This document shows, in pieces, positions 42,272-51,405 of a stretch of DNA of 55,380 bases. Position 1 is the stretch's first letter. Each line of letters begins with the position of its first letter. A program made the translations under genes and the position numbers. The notes below the pieces were generated by a model. That model did not search any database and had not been told where the DNA came from. It was given only the letters and a program-made list of their open reading frames with translations. Origin of the DNA: UBA791 sp963602355 (GTDB taxonomy: Bacteria; Cyanobacteriota; Vampirovibrionia; Gastranaerophilales; Gastranaerophilaceae); the NCBI GenBank assembly GCA_963602355.1, contig CAVCIU010000006.1:1-55380 (forward strand), written 5' to 3'.

Positions 42272-42991
42272 ATGGGTACACCATTAGCCGTACAAACAAA
42301 TAAAGCATCAGGAGGCTTGTGTCCTCACGGATTGCCACCAGGAGCATGTCCAATTTGCTCAGGAGGTATGGGAACTGGCTCTGCAAAAAAAGCAGATTTC
42401 AGCGCCAAACCTGGGGAAATGAGCTGGAATGAGTGTGCTGCAATTGGTGCAATGCTTCGAGCCCAAAAGCTTCGAGCCCAACAAAACGAGCAAGCTTACC
42501 AAAACAGGCTCATGGCTCTCGCAAAATTTGAAGCAACCATGATGAACGTATCACAAAAACTTTCTGCAATGGCTGCAAAATTAGCACAAGCCCAATCAAT
42601 ATTAGCAAAACCAGCACAGGTTTTATTAAACAAAGTCTTAATTCCAACCACAAATTTCGTAAAAAATTTACCAGCAAACATAATGCAAGCCACAGGTAAG
42701 TTTTTCAACAAAGTATTTGATATACAAGACAAAATAACGGCAATGTTTGGAGAACTCAAAGCTTCAATAGAAAAGAAAGTCTCCGACCGACTCCAAGATG
42801 CCAAAAAGAAACTCTTCTCGTTATTCGGAATATTTGAGCCGAAAGAAGTTGAGGAAGAAAAGAAGGTAGAAACCTCTAAGCGAACATTTGAAGCTCGAAC
42901 CTTCTTACACGACGTTTACAACAAGATAACGAGAGTGTTCCAAAGTTATGACGATATGAAACAGGAAGAGAAAATTGATTCAACCGATTAG
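42272..42991 (+). CDS. Unknown protein with N-terminal C-P-H-G / C-P-I-C motif, riboswitch-controlled
   Basis: The 239-residue protein starts MGTPLAVQTN and carries GLCPHGLPPGACPICSGG near residues 16-33: three Cys and one His, a probable metal-binding knuckle. The rest is Ala/Gln/Lys-rich helix with amphipathic segments (NEQAYQNRLMALAKFEA, AKLAQAQSILAKPAQVLLNK) and an acidic coiled-coil-like tail, but no membrane helix or signal. GGAAGTG lies 11 bases before the ATG. The cobalamin riboswitch upstream controls it; the following two genes probably belong to the same transcript (overlap of 17 bases with the next). I recall such motifs from Gastranaerophilales genomes. Function unknown. Confidence 0.78.
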   Translation: MGTPLAVQTNKASGGLCPHGLPPGACPICSGGMGTGSAKKADFSAKPGEMSWNECAAIGAMLRAQKLRAQQNEQAYQNRLMALAKFEATMMNVSQKLSAMAAKLAQAQSILAKPAQVLLNKVLIPTTNFVKNLPANIMQATGKFFNKVFDIQDKITAMFGELKASIEKKVSDRLQDAKKKLFSLFGIFEPKEVEEEKKVETSKRTFEARTFLHDVYNKITRVFQSYDDMKQEEKIDSTD

Positions 42992-43472
42992 ATACACAAC
43001 AGAAAGAATAGTAAAGGAATTTACGCCGAAGGCATACAAACCTTGTGAAATGCCTACAGCGACTCGTCCTTTTGCGCTTTTTGACCAAGATAAAATCGAC
43101 TGTTTCGTTCGCAACAAAGAAATGGCAATTCCAAGATTAGCAAGACTTGTTGATAATGCTAAATCAGAAGAAGAAAAAACTGAATGTATCTTTATTGCAG
43201 ACCAAATGGCAGAAGCAGGAACAAAAAATATGGGCTCTTTATACTACAGAATGTCAAAATTCAACGACGATAAATCCCCAAATGTTCAAACCTTCTTATC
43301 TGGCTTTTACAGAAAAACTCTTAACCCAGATGCCTTTGGACCACTAGTAAAAACAATGATGGATAACGTTAAAACACCACATAAAAATATTTCTTATGAT
43401 CCAAACGAAGAAGTAGGTGGCGCAGTTATCGAATACATAAGAGACGCATTTCAAAAACAATTTAAAAAATAA
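42975..43472 (+). CDS. Unknown protein, paralog of the next gene
   Basis: The reading frame starts with TTG at 42975, preceded by AGGAAG at 42963-42968, and overlaps the previous gene's stop by 17 bases; a later ATG would give a shorter protein. 165 residues, no signal peptide. The core FDQDKIDCFVRNKEMAIPRLARLVDNA, LYYRMSKFNDDKSPNVQTFL and FGPLVKTMMDNV has close matches in the next gene (FDNDKVNLFVNAREKAIPAL, YGTFSKFNENRSPNVQSLL, FGPLVKMLADNI). The pair are therefore tandem duplicates of an all-helical domain of about 120 residues. Family and function unrecognised. Confidence 0.75.
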   Translation: MIQPIRYTTERIVKEFTPKAYKPCEMPTATRPFALFDQDKIDCFVRNKEMAIPRLARLVDNAKSEEEKTECIFIADQMAEAGTKNMGSLYYRMSKFNDDKSPNVQTFLSGFYRKTLNPDAFGPLVKTMMDNVKTPHKNISYDPNEEVGGAVIEYIRDAFQKQFKK

Positions 43473-43503
43473 TAGGTAGATTAAATATATAAAGGAAGGA
43501 AAA

Positions 43504-44157
43504 ATGAAAGTAAACGCAATCAAAAGCTCAATGCTTTTAAAATCAAGACAAAACTTGATGTTTGGCAACACTCCAAAAATCACATTTTCAAGCGGAGTTA
43601 ACCTAAACCAACCTGCAACAGATGTTTTTCAAAAATCTGAAAAACCAGCAGAAAAACCAGCAGTAGTTGCAGAACAACCAAAACAACAAGAAGACAAATT
43701 TGAATTACCAAAAGATAGAGTATTCAAAAAACCTATCATGTCTACAAAAGAAAAACCATATTGTCAGTTCGACAATGACAAAGTAAACTTATTTGTAAAT
43801 GCTAGAGAAAAAGCAATCCCCGCTCTTGCAGAAATGTTAAACAACGCAAAAGACGAAGCTGAAATTTGTGAAGGTTTATACATTGCTAACTCAATGGCAA
43901 TGGAAAACGTTAAAGGTGTTGATAAAATGTACTACGGCACATTCTCAAAATTCAACGAAAACCGTTCACCAAACGTTCAATCATTATTATCAGGTGTATA
44001 CAGAAGAATCTTAGTTCCTGATACATTTGGTCCATTAGTGAAAATGTTAGCTGACAACATTAAAGAACCTCCAGTTGACCCACCATTTGATCCAAACGAA
44101 TCTATCGGCGGTGCAATTTTAGAACTTATCAAAGCTCCTAAAATTAATCCTCTATAA
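43504..44157 (+). CDS. Unknown protein with duplicated helical domain
   Basis: 217 residues, AAGGAAGG before the ATG. It has a variable N-terminus with Lys/Glu/Pro/Gln-rich segments (SEKPAEKPAVVAEQPKQQ) and then the same helical domain as the preceding gene (from about residue 85 to the end: CQFDNDKVNLFVNAREKAIP, SPNVQSLLSGVYRR, FGPLVKMLADNIKEPPVDPP). It is the last gene of the unit that begins downstream of the B12 riboswitch; a 16-bp hairpin follows. Function unknown. Confidence 0.75.
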   Translation: MKVNAIKSSMLLKSRQNLMFGNTPKITFSSGVNLNQPATDVFQKSEKPAEKPAVVAEQPKQQEDKFELPKDRVFKKPIMSTKEKPYCQFDNDKVNLFVNAREKAIPALAEMLNNAKDEAEICEGLYIANSMAMENVKGVDKMYYGTFSKFNENRSPNVQSLLSGVYRRILVPDTFGPLVKMLADNIKEPPVDPPFDPNESIGGAILELIKAPKINPL

Positions 44158-44197
44158 CCAAAAAGGCGAGAAGCTATAATTTATATGTACTAATTAA

Positions 44198-44232
44198 AAG
44201 AGGGCGATTTGTTGAAAACAAATCGCCCTCTT
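44198..44232. terminator. Bidirectional terminator, 16-bp perfect stem with GAA loop
   Basis: Left arm aagagggcgatttgtt and its perfect complement enclose GAA. It lies between convergent genes (44157 and 44248) and shares loop and GGGCGA core with the hairpins at 23726 and 51406. Confidence 0.82.
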
Positions 44233-44247
44233 CATTATAAAAAACTT

Positions 44248-45885
44248 TTAACCTTCTTCTCTCAACATTTCAAGATTTTCTTTAGCGGTTTCGTTTTCCG
44301 GATCACGTTTTAGAATTGACTCATACATTTCTATGGCATCAGAAATAGCACCTTGACTTTCATAAATCAATGCAAGTTGGTGTCTTGCACCGATATGGTC
44401 TGGGTCTAGTTGAATAACTCTACGTAGAGAAGAAATTTCGTTTTCTGTATCTCTTTGTCTTGCATATAATTTTGCCAATCTATAGTGAGCATACGGATTT
44501 TCGTTATCATATTTAATGGCTTTTAACAAAGCAATTTTTTCTTCGTAAATATTTTCGATAACTTCATAACATTCAGATAAGCAAATATAACATTCTGGTT
44601 GAACAGGATCTAACTCAAGAGATTTTCTCAATTGATTAATTGCTTCATTGTAGCTCTTAATGTGCATATTTACTTTACCTAACTGGAAGTAAATTTGCGG
44701 ATTTGACTCGTTGTATTGAATTGCAAGAGGGAATAATTTAAAGCATTCTGTGTATTCGCCTTCTTCAAACAAATCCATTGCCCATTGAATATACAAATTA
44801 CTCATATCAGAATGAACAAGAGCAACTTCACGAGGAGGAACCAAATCTAAGATTTCCTTATAAGTTGTAACTGCGTTTGTATATTGTTTTTCGTCAATAT
44901 ATGCTTGAGCAATTATCTTTCTAATTTCAACATTTTCTGGATTATTTTCAGCTAAGATTAATAAATAATCCAAACCTTTATTAAATTCACCTTTTAAAAT
45001 GTAGATTTTTGCAATAAGAGCTTTTGTAGAAACTTTATCTGCAAATGGGTGTTCTAACATGCTATTTGCGTATTCTAAAGCTTCGTCATAATTTTTAAGT
45101 GCATAATAGATATTTACAAGATTTTGCAATAACCACAAAGAGAAGTTATCATCTTGAATACTCATCAATAGCTCTTTACATAAATTTGTAGCATTTTCAA
45201 AATCTTTTGTTTTGATATAAAGTTCAATAAGTTTTTTGTTTACTTCCATATCTTCTGGGTAAACTTCTTTTATGCTGAATAATTCTTCAAAAGCTTCGTT
45301 GTATTCTTCTAAATCAGTATGTAAACCTGCCAAAATCAATTTTACTTTTAACAATTCTGCATTACTGTCAACAAAGTTTTCAAACTTTTTGTACATTTTA
45401 ATAGCAGAAATTTTTTGGTTTTGAGCAAGATAGATATCTGCCAATTCTCTGATAGCAATGCTATTATCAGGATCTAAATCTAGAATTAATTTATATTCGT
45501 TAACAGCTTTTGATGTTTGATTAATTTTCTTATAACATTTTGCAAGCAAAACATGCATAGCAATGTTGTCTTTATTTCTTTCTAAGATTTGTAAAATTGC
45601 ACTTATGGCATCATAAATTTTATCTCTTGCGTAGAAAGTTTTTGCCAAATACTCTCTAATTTCGATTGCATCTGGTTGAGTTTTCAAATATTCAAGAGAA
45701 ACATTTTCTACAATTTCATATTTTCTTTGTCTATAAAGCATTTCAATCTGCTTTAACATATCTTCCAAGCTAATTTGTAACTCTTTTTTCTTTGCCGGTT
45801 GGGTAAAAGAGATTAGCAAATACGAAAGATATATAATAAATGATACAGAAATTGCGATTATAATAAATACAACAGTATTAGTCAT
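44248..45885 (-). CDS. Membrane-anchored TPR protein
   Basis: A 545-residue protein with one N-terminal membrane helix (residues 5-27, VVFIIIAISVSFIIYLSYLLI) and then about 13-14 TPR units (for example EAINQLRKSLELDPVQPE, SSLRRVIQLDPDHIGARHQLA, AIEMYESILKRDPENETAKE). The helix orients the repeats to the cytoplasm with a short linker (PAKKKEL). The similarity to the TPR protein at 12829 is in repeat type only. Possible role in assembly of an envelope complex; nothing more specific is visible. Divergent from the small secreted gene at 45972. Confidence 0.88.
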   Translation of the reverse strand: MTNTVVFIIIAISVSFIIYLSYLLISFTQPAKKKELQISLEDMLKQIEMLYRQRKYEIVENVSLEYLKTQPDAIEIREYLAKTFYARDKIYDAISAILQILERNKDNIAMHVLLAKCYKKINQTSKAVNEYKLILDLDPDNSIAIRELADIYLAQNQKISAIKMYKKFENFVDSNAELLKVKLILAGLHTDLEEYNEAFEELFSIKEVYPEDMEVNKKLIELYIKTKDFENATNLCKELLMSIQDDNFSLWLLQNLVNIYYALKNYDEALEYANSMLEHPFADKVSTKALIAKIYILKGEFNKGLDYLLILAENNPENVEIRKIIAQAYIDEKQYTNAVTTYKEILDLVPPREVALVHSDMSNLYIQWAMDLFEEGEYTECFKLFPLAIQYNESNPQIYFQLGKVNMHIKSYNEAINQLRKSLELDPVQPECYICLSECYEVIENIYEEKIALLKAIKYDNENPYAHYRLAKLYARQRDTENEISSLRRVIQLDPDHIGARHQLALIYESQGAISDAIEMYESILKRDPENETAKENLEMLREEG

Positions 45886-45971
45886 ATAAAATCCTTTTTG
45901 TCGACTTAATTTAGATTTTTAAAATTAGTAAACTATTTTACTTTTCTTGAAAAATCATTATAGTATATTAT

Positions 45972-46529
45972 ATGCGAAAATTTTTGTTATGTCTACTAAT
46001 ACTAACAATATCTATGTCATTTGGAGTAGTTTACGCAGAAGATGTAGATTGGAGTTCTATAGGCAATCCTGATAACGCTTGGGACGGTCAAAAACCTATT
46101 ACAAACAAGGAATTTGAAGAGGTTGTATCAGAATTAGAAAAACAAAAAAACAAAAATAAACGTGGCGGTCAAAAACCAATGAAGGGTATGGACATAAATC
46201 GTTCTGGAAGCGATGCAGAACTTTTGACTAATATCAACACTGCACTTCCATTACTAAATTTACCAGTACCTGTTTATATTAATGGTCAAATTCTTATCCC
46301 TGGACATTACAAAGTTGTAGGCGAAAAAGAAAACAACAAGGTTTATCTAAAATTTTATCAAGGTCATTCAATGTTAGCTAAGATAGAGGCTTACGAAACA
46401 GAAGATGATTTTGGCTCAGAAGATATTTATTTTCTAAAATACGAAGAATTACCAAATCACCAATTAAAAATTATGTTCGGTTCTATGGAATTTAATGCGT
46501 TTACTTTTGTTACTTATTTGAATAATTAA
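45972..46529 (+). CDS. Secreted protein of unknown function
   Basis: A 185-residue protein with a signal peptide (MRKFLLCLLILTISMSFGVVYA, cleavage after about residue 22). A charged middle segment (EKQKNKNKRGGQKPMKG) is followed by a domain of likely strands (VPVYINGQILIPGHYKVVGEKE, VYLKFYQGHSMLAKIEAYE). A tail VTYLNN follows. No family recognised. No Shine-Dalgarno is visible and TATAGT lies seven bases before the ATG, so it may be leaderless. The following gene starts 35 bases after the stop. Confidence 0.72.
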   Translation: MRKFLLCLLILTISMSFGVVYAEDVDWSSIGNPDNAWDGQKPITNKEFEEVVSELEKQKNKNKRGGQKPMKGMDINRSGSDAELLTNINTALPLLNLPVPVYINGQILIPGHYKVVGEKENNKVYLKFYQGHSMLAKIEAYETEDDFGSEDIYFLKYEELPNHQLKIMFGSMEFNAFTFVTYLNN

Positions 46530-46564
46530 CTTTTAAAAACTACTTTAAGTGCTATTATTGATTT

Positions 46565-47887
46565 ATGGACTACAGTATTTTACTAAACCCAATTTTAATA
46601 TCAGTAATTGTACTTTGTACTCTATGTTTATGCAAAGTCAATGTTATTTTGTCCATAATATTGTCGACAATCGTTGCTGGAACAGTTTCACATTTCAGTT
46701 TTACTAAAACAATGAACTTATTCATTAGCGGTATGGGAGCAAACTCAGAAACAGCATTGTCATATATTTTGTTAGGAACTTTTGCCGCAGCAATCACAAC
46801 AACAGGATTGGCAAAACTTCTATCAAAATCTTTAGAAAAAATTATTAACGGTAAAAAAAGATATTTGGTATTGGTTATTATTCTTATGGCAATTGCCTCT
46901 CAGAACTTAATTCCAATACACATTGCCTTCATTCCAATATTAATTCCACCTTTATTATCTTTAATGAACAAGTTGAGAATTGATAGAAGAATGATAGCAT
47001 CAGCTTTAGCATTTGGTTTAAAAATGCCATATATCGTTATTCCAGCAGGTTTCGGTCTTATCTTTCAAGGCTTGATTGCTGACTATATGACAAAAAGCGG
47101 TATCCCAGTAACAATGAGACAAGTTTGGCACGTAAATTGGTTTTTAGGTTTAGCAATGCTTGTTGGATTGTTGATTTCAATCTTTGTAAGTTATAGAAAA
47201 CCTAGAGATTACAAAGATTTAGCAATAGTTCCAACTGATGAAAGCTTTTTAACAGAAGAAGATGTTGTTTTCAACAAAAAGCATTTAATGGTTATTCTTG
47301 CAGCGGTTGCGACTTTGTTAATTCAATTAATAACAGGTTCATTGCCTTTAGGCGCTGTTATTGGTTTAACAATCATTTTCGCAACTGGTGTAGTTGACCA
47401 CAAAAAATCAGACGACTTATTTAATCAAGGTATATTACTTATGGGTAACATTGCCTTTGTAATGCTTATTGCAGCAGGGTTTGCATTAGTATTACAAGAA
47501 GGTGGAGGAATTGAAACTCTAATCAATTCAGTTGCACCATACTTAGAAGGAAACAAATTCTTAGCAGCATTTTCAATGCTATTAATCGGATTGTTTATTT
47601 CTATGGGAATTGGAACTTCATTCGGTACTATTCCGATTTTAACAGTTTTATTCGTTCCTATTTGTGTTAAATTAGGACTTTCTGTTCCAGCTTCAATCAT
47701 TTTAATGTCTGCAACAGCAGCATTGGGTGATGCCGGTTCACCTGTTTCTGACACAACTCTTGGCCCAACTTCTGGACTTAACGCAGACGGTCAACACGAC
47801 CACATCAAAGATACTTGTGTACCAACATTTTTACACTTTAATATACCAATTATAATCTTTGCACTTATCGCTATTTATATTTTTTAA
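46565..47887 (+). CDS. Na+/H+ antiporter family permease (YuiF-like)
   Basis: A 440-residue protein with about eleven to twelve membrane helices. The stretch GDAGSPVSDTTLGPTSGLNADGQHDH, close to the C-terminus, is typical of the Na+/H+ antiporter / YuiF family within the ion-transporter superfamily (related to NhaC and GntP-type permeases). Also visible: SQNLIPIHIAFIPILIPPLL and GIGTSFGTIPILTVLFVP. The substrate could be Na+/H+ or an amino acid; family naming does not decide it. TGC-TATTAT lies five bases before the ATG and no Shine-Dalgarno is visible, so it may be leaderless. Its stop abuts the convergent GGDEF gene. Confidence 0.82.
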   Translation: MDYSILLNPILISVIVLCTLCLCKVNVILSIILSTIVAGTVSHFSFTKTMNLFISGMGANSETALSYILLGTFAAAITTTGLAKLLSKSLEKIINGKKRYLVLVIILMAIASQNLIPIHIAFIPILIPPLLSLMNKLRIDRRMIASALAFGLKMPYIVIPAGFGLIFQGLIADYMTKSGIPVTMRQVWHVNWFLGLAMLVGLLISIFVSYRKPRDYKDLAIVPTDESFLTEEDVVFNKKHLMVILAAVATLLIQLITGSLPLGAVIGLTIIFATGVVDHKKSDDLFNQGILLMGNIAFVMLIAAGFALVLQEGGGIETLINSVAPYLEGNKFLAAFSMLLIGLFISMGIGTSFGTIPILTVLFVPICVKLGLSVPASIILMSATAALGDAGSPVSDTTLGPTSGLNADGQHDHIKDTCVPTFLHFNIPIIIFALIAIYIF

Positions 47888-49810
47888 TTAGCCTAATTTT
47901 ATTGAATTTTCGTGCTTACCGATTAAATGTATGAATTCTTTTACTAAAGACTCATTCCATTTTTTGCCTGCTTCTTCTTTAATAACTTCAAGAGCTTCTT
48001 CCTTAGACAATTCTTGTCTATAAGGTCTCTTTTCAGTCATTGCAAAATAAGCATCTGTAATAAGAATAATTTGAGAAACAAGAGGAATTTCAGGACCTTT
48101 TATGTGATTAGGATAACCTGTACCGTCCCAATTTTCGTGGTGTTTTTCAATAATAGGAATTACGTCTTGAATATCTGAAATTGGTTTTAAAATTTCTCTA
48201 GCTGCAATTACAGGGTGTTCTTTAATATGAGCCAATTCTTCATCTGATAAAGGTTCTTTCTTTTGAAGAAGCTCTTTTGGAAGCATCAAATTTCCAATAT
48301 CATATAAAAGCATTGCAACTTTTAAGTTATCAAGTTCTTCTGGCGCAAGCTCAAAATGTTTTGCAAGCATTGTTGCAATAAGTAATTTTGATTTTGTGGA
48401 ACCTTCTAAATGAGAAGGATTGTATGTTTTTGCAAGCATATCTGCAACAGTATAAACCATTTCTTTAGGTGAATTACTGTCTACTGTTGAAGTTTTTAAC
48501 TTGTCGCATAATTCTTTAGAAATACCTTGTTCAACAGGAACTCTTTGTTTTGATAAAATATCAATAAACGCATCAATTGCACGTTCTTGCCATGTGGATT
48601 GATTGTTAGCTTTTGCTAATGTAACTTGGTTTCTGCCGTTACGTTTTGACTGATACATCGCTTGGTCTGTTAATTCTAACAACTCTTCAATATCATCAGA
48701 TTGCTCTAAGAAGGTTGCAACACCCAAACTCGCAGTAATTTTACCTACAATTTCAATAGGTGAATTTTCAATAGCCTTTCTAATTCTTTCTGCAGCAATC
48801 ATACCACCATTTGAATCAATACCAGGAAGAAGTACGTTAAACTCTTCACCACCCATTCTTACAGGAATATCGATTGAACGTGCGTTTTGTTTTAAAACAT
48901 TTGAAATTTGTTGAATAGCCAAATCACCCAAAGAGTGTCCAAACTTATCGTTAATATGTTTTAAGTGATCTAAGTCGATACCAATGATTGTAAATGGTTG
49001 ATGTTGACGTTTTGCACGAGTAACCTCTTTATCAAGACATTCTTGGAAATATCTTCTGTTGTACAAACCAGTTAAAGCATCTGTTACAGCTTGGTCTTTT
49101 ACAACCTTAAATAAGTTTACGATAGTCAACGCAAGCTCAATTTGTCTTGCAAATAATTTTAAGAAATCTAATTCACCTTCTGTAAGTTCTTCACGATAAG
49201 ACATTACACAAAGTACACCAAAATCTTTATTAATTGTTTTCAAAGGAAGGACAATAAATGAACGACATTTCGCATTTGATAAAATGCTCTCCATTGCTTC
49301 TTCATCTAAATCCACAAATAAAGATTCTAAACCAGCTCTAAGGTCTTTGCTATGAGTTATTTCATTCTTAACTAAAGCCTTCCAAACTAATTTATTCTTA
49401 TCATAAAGTAGTCGGTTAGATTTTAGATGACCTTTGAATAATTTTGAAGTTCTTTCTGTATTATCATCTTCTGACATAGCAATTATTTCAGCATAATCAC
49501 CGTTTTCATCATTCTCTTTTTGAATAATCACACAACTTAAATAATTAAGTTCTGTTTGAAGAGTTTCTACAGTAGTTTTTAGAACACTAGAAATAGGTTT
49601 TGCAGAATTCATCATATCCCAGATGTGTTGCAAAGTTAACATACGTTGGTTTGCAACCTTCAACTCATATGTTCTTTCTTCAATTTCCTTTTCTAGTTCG
49701 GCATTTCTTTCATATATTTCTAAAAAATCTTTTTTACCAGTATATAAGTTGTTTTCAACCTCTGTAATCTGTTTAGTAAAATTCTTTATTTTGCCGAGAA
49801 AGTTTTTCAT
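47888..49810 (-). CDS. GAF-GGDEF-HD-GYP-like protein (diguanylate cyclase with degenerate HD domain)
   Basis: A 640-residue cytoplasmic protein: N-terminal coiled coil (residues 1-55), GAF domain (about 60-215), GGDEF domain (about 245-410) and a C-terminal HD domain (about 470-630). The cyclase is complete: RMGGEEFNVLLPG near residue 319, DLDHLKHINDKFGH, and the RSID inhibitory site five residues before. In the HD domain the signature HHENWDGTGYP is intact near 555, but the expected LHDIGK is LYDIGN near 503, so the metal-binding His is Tyr. The HD domain may be inactive or a receptor. The stop abuts the antiporter gene. AAGGAT precedes the ATG. Confidence 0.9.
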   Translation of the reverse strand: MKNFLGKIKNFTKQITEVENNLYTGKKDFLEIYERNAELEKEIEERTYELKVANQRMLTLQHIWDMMNSAKPISSVLKTTVETLQTELNYLSCVIIQKENDENGDYAEIIAMSEDDNTERTSKLFKGHLKSNRLLYDKNKLVWKALVKNEITHSKDLRAGLESLFVDLDEEAMESILSNAKCRSFIVLPLKTINKDFGVLCVMSYREELTEGELDFLKLFARQIELALTIVNLFKVVKDQAVTDALTGLYNRRYFQECLDKEVTRAKRQHQPFTIIGIDLDHLKHINDKFGHSLGDLAIQQISNVLKQNARSIDIPVRMGGEEFNVLLPGIDSNGGMIAAERIRKAIENSPIEIVGKITASLGVATFLEQSDDIEELLELTDQAMYQSKRNGRNQVTLAKANNQSTWQERAIDAFIDILSKQRVPVEQGISKELCDKLKTSTVDSNSPKEMVYTVADMLAKTYNPSHLEGSTKSKLLIATMLAKHFELAPEELDNLKVAMLLYDIGNLMLPKELLQKKEPLSDEELAHIKEHPVIAAREILKPISDIQDVIPIIEKHHENWDGTGYPNHIKGPEIPLVSQIILITDAYFAMTEKRPYRQELSKEEALEVIKEEAGKKWNESLVKEFIHLIGKHENSIKLG

Positions 49811-49984
49811 TCAATATATCCTTAGGGTTTTTCCTAACATTATACTACATCTTTTTGTTGTAGTAAATATGGACTTTTAAAAAATTATCATTAAATAAAA
49901 AAAGTACACTAAACGTATGGTCTAATTTATTAAAACAAATGAGATAATGTGAATAGAGATATGTTTAATTTTGGGGATTAACGT

Positions 49985-51388
49985 ATGATACCAAGAGTTG
50001 GACCGAGACAGTATCCAATTACAAAACCACAAGTGAATAATGAAGAGGAGTCTCAAAAAGCTTCTGCAGAAACCCAGCAAGAAGGTGAAAATCTTCAGCA
50101 AAGTAAAGGGTTAGCTTATGCTGAAGAAAGACAGACTCAACTTCCTTCTGGTGCTGAAACTCGTTCAAACATGGTTCAGACACCTCAACCTCAACACTCT
50201 GAAATCACAAACGAAAACGGTTTGTGCAAATCTCATACACCATTGAGCCAACGTAGCACTAAAATTAACATCGCGCAAATTCTAAAAGATTTTAAAAATA
50301 CAGCTGTTGCTATCGCAACTCCAGAAGATTTGATGGAAGAAGTTGACGGCTATATTGGACTTATCAAAAAACAAGTTGCAAAAGATAGCCCAAATATCAA
50401 ATTAATCCAATCAAACCTAAAAAATGCAGGTGGATTACTTGATAAATACATTTCTGACACCTTAAATAAAGATTCAAAGGTTGTTCAAAACTGGGTTGAT
50501 GCCGTATTTTTACAAGACGTTAACTACAAATACGACGACGACGAAGTTAACGTAGACTTTTTGGTAAACTTCCCTGAAAAGAAAGAAGAACCTAAGACTG
50601 AAAGTCAACAACCAGCACAGCCTCAACAAGTTCAACCACAAAAAGCGGAAGATAAAGACAAAGATTTAAAAAATAAATTTATAAAAGCTAAAAAAGAAGC
50701 TTCTATTGAACAATTCAGAGAAGCCCTAGCTTTGACTGATACTGCGGAAGACAAAGAAATCAAACCAAAAATTACGTTTGAAATGGGCAAAATCTATGAC
50801 AAACAAGATAAATTACCAGAAGCTCTAATCTGCTACCAACAAACTCTTGAAAATTCAAACGATAAAAATTTGAAATTCCAAACGCATTACTCAATGGCAA
50901 AAATCTATGATGATGTAAATGAGTTTGAACCAGCAATCGACCACTATTTCATCGCAATTGGCTATGCAGGCGAGGCAGAAAATGACGAAGCTCAAACAAC
51001 ATTTCTAACAAAAATGGCAAACATGTTTGCTGATAAATATGATAAAAAAGCCTTCGATTTCTACGGTGAAGCCGAAGACATTGCAACTCGTGTCGATAAA
51101 CCAAAAGTAAAAGGCTTTGTATCAAGCAATACAGCAACTGCATACGATAAATTTAACATGCCAAAAAGAGCGCTTAAATATTATTCAGATGCAATTCAAA
51201 ACTACACTAAAATAGATTCAACTGACAAAATCGCTATCAACTACAAGCGCGCAGGTCAATTAATGTCTGATTACAAGAAAAAAGATAAAGCAAAATCTCT
51301 ACTTCAAAAAGCAATGAGTTATGCCATGAAACTTGATGATAAAGACATGATGAAAGAAATTAACAAAGATTTGATAAATAATATGTAG
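49985..51388 (+). CDS. TPR-repeat protein with disordered N-terminus
   Basis: 467 residues, no signal or membrane helix. The first 90 residues are Gln/Ser/Glu-rich and disordered, then a helical part (AQILKDFKNTAVAIATPEDL), an acidic/Gln-rich linker (KKEEPKTESQQPAQPQQ) and about six TPR-like repeats (PEALICYQQTLENSNDKNLK, AIDHYFIAIGYAGEAENDEA, ALKYYSDAIQNYTKIDSTDK). Units are of 34-40 residues with repeated K/Y/A pattern. Its cellular role is not evident; it may be a scaffold. A 16-bp hairpin terminates it. GGGGAT lies nine bases before the ATG. Confidence 0.85.
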   Translation: MIPRVGPRQYPITKPQVNNEEESQKASAETQQEGENLQQSKGLAYAEERQTQLPSGAETRSNMVQTPQPQHSEITNENGLCKSHTPLSQRSTKINIAQILKDFKNTAVAIATPEDLMEEVDGYIGLIKKQVAKDSPNIKLIQSNLKNAGGLLDKYISDTLNKDSKVVQNWVDAVFLQDVNYKYDDDEVNVDFLVNFPEKKEEPKTESQQPAQPQQVQPQKAEDKDKDLKNKFIKAKKEASIEQFREALALTDTAEDKEIKPKITFEMGKIYDKQDKLPEALICYQQTLENSNDKNLKFQTHYSMAKIYDDVNEFEPAIDHYFIAIGYAGEAENDEAQTTFLTKMANMFADKYDKKAFDFYGEAEDIATRVDKPKVKGFVSSNTATAYDKFNMPKRALKYYSDAIQNYTKIDSTDKIAINYKRAGQLMSDYKKKDKAKSLLQKAMSYAMKLDDKDMMKEINKDLINNM

Positions 51389-51405
51389 GTGGTTTTACAA
51401 TAAAC

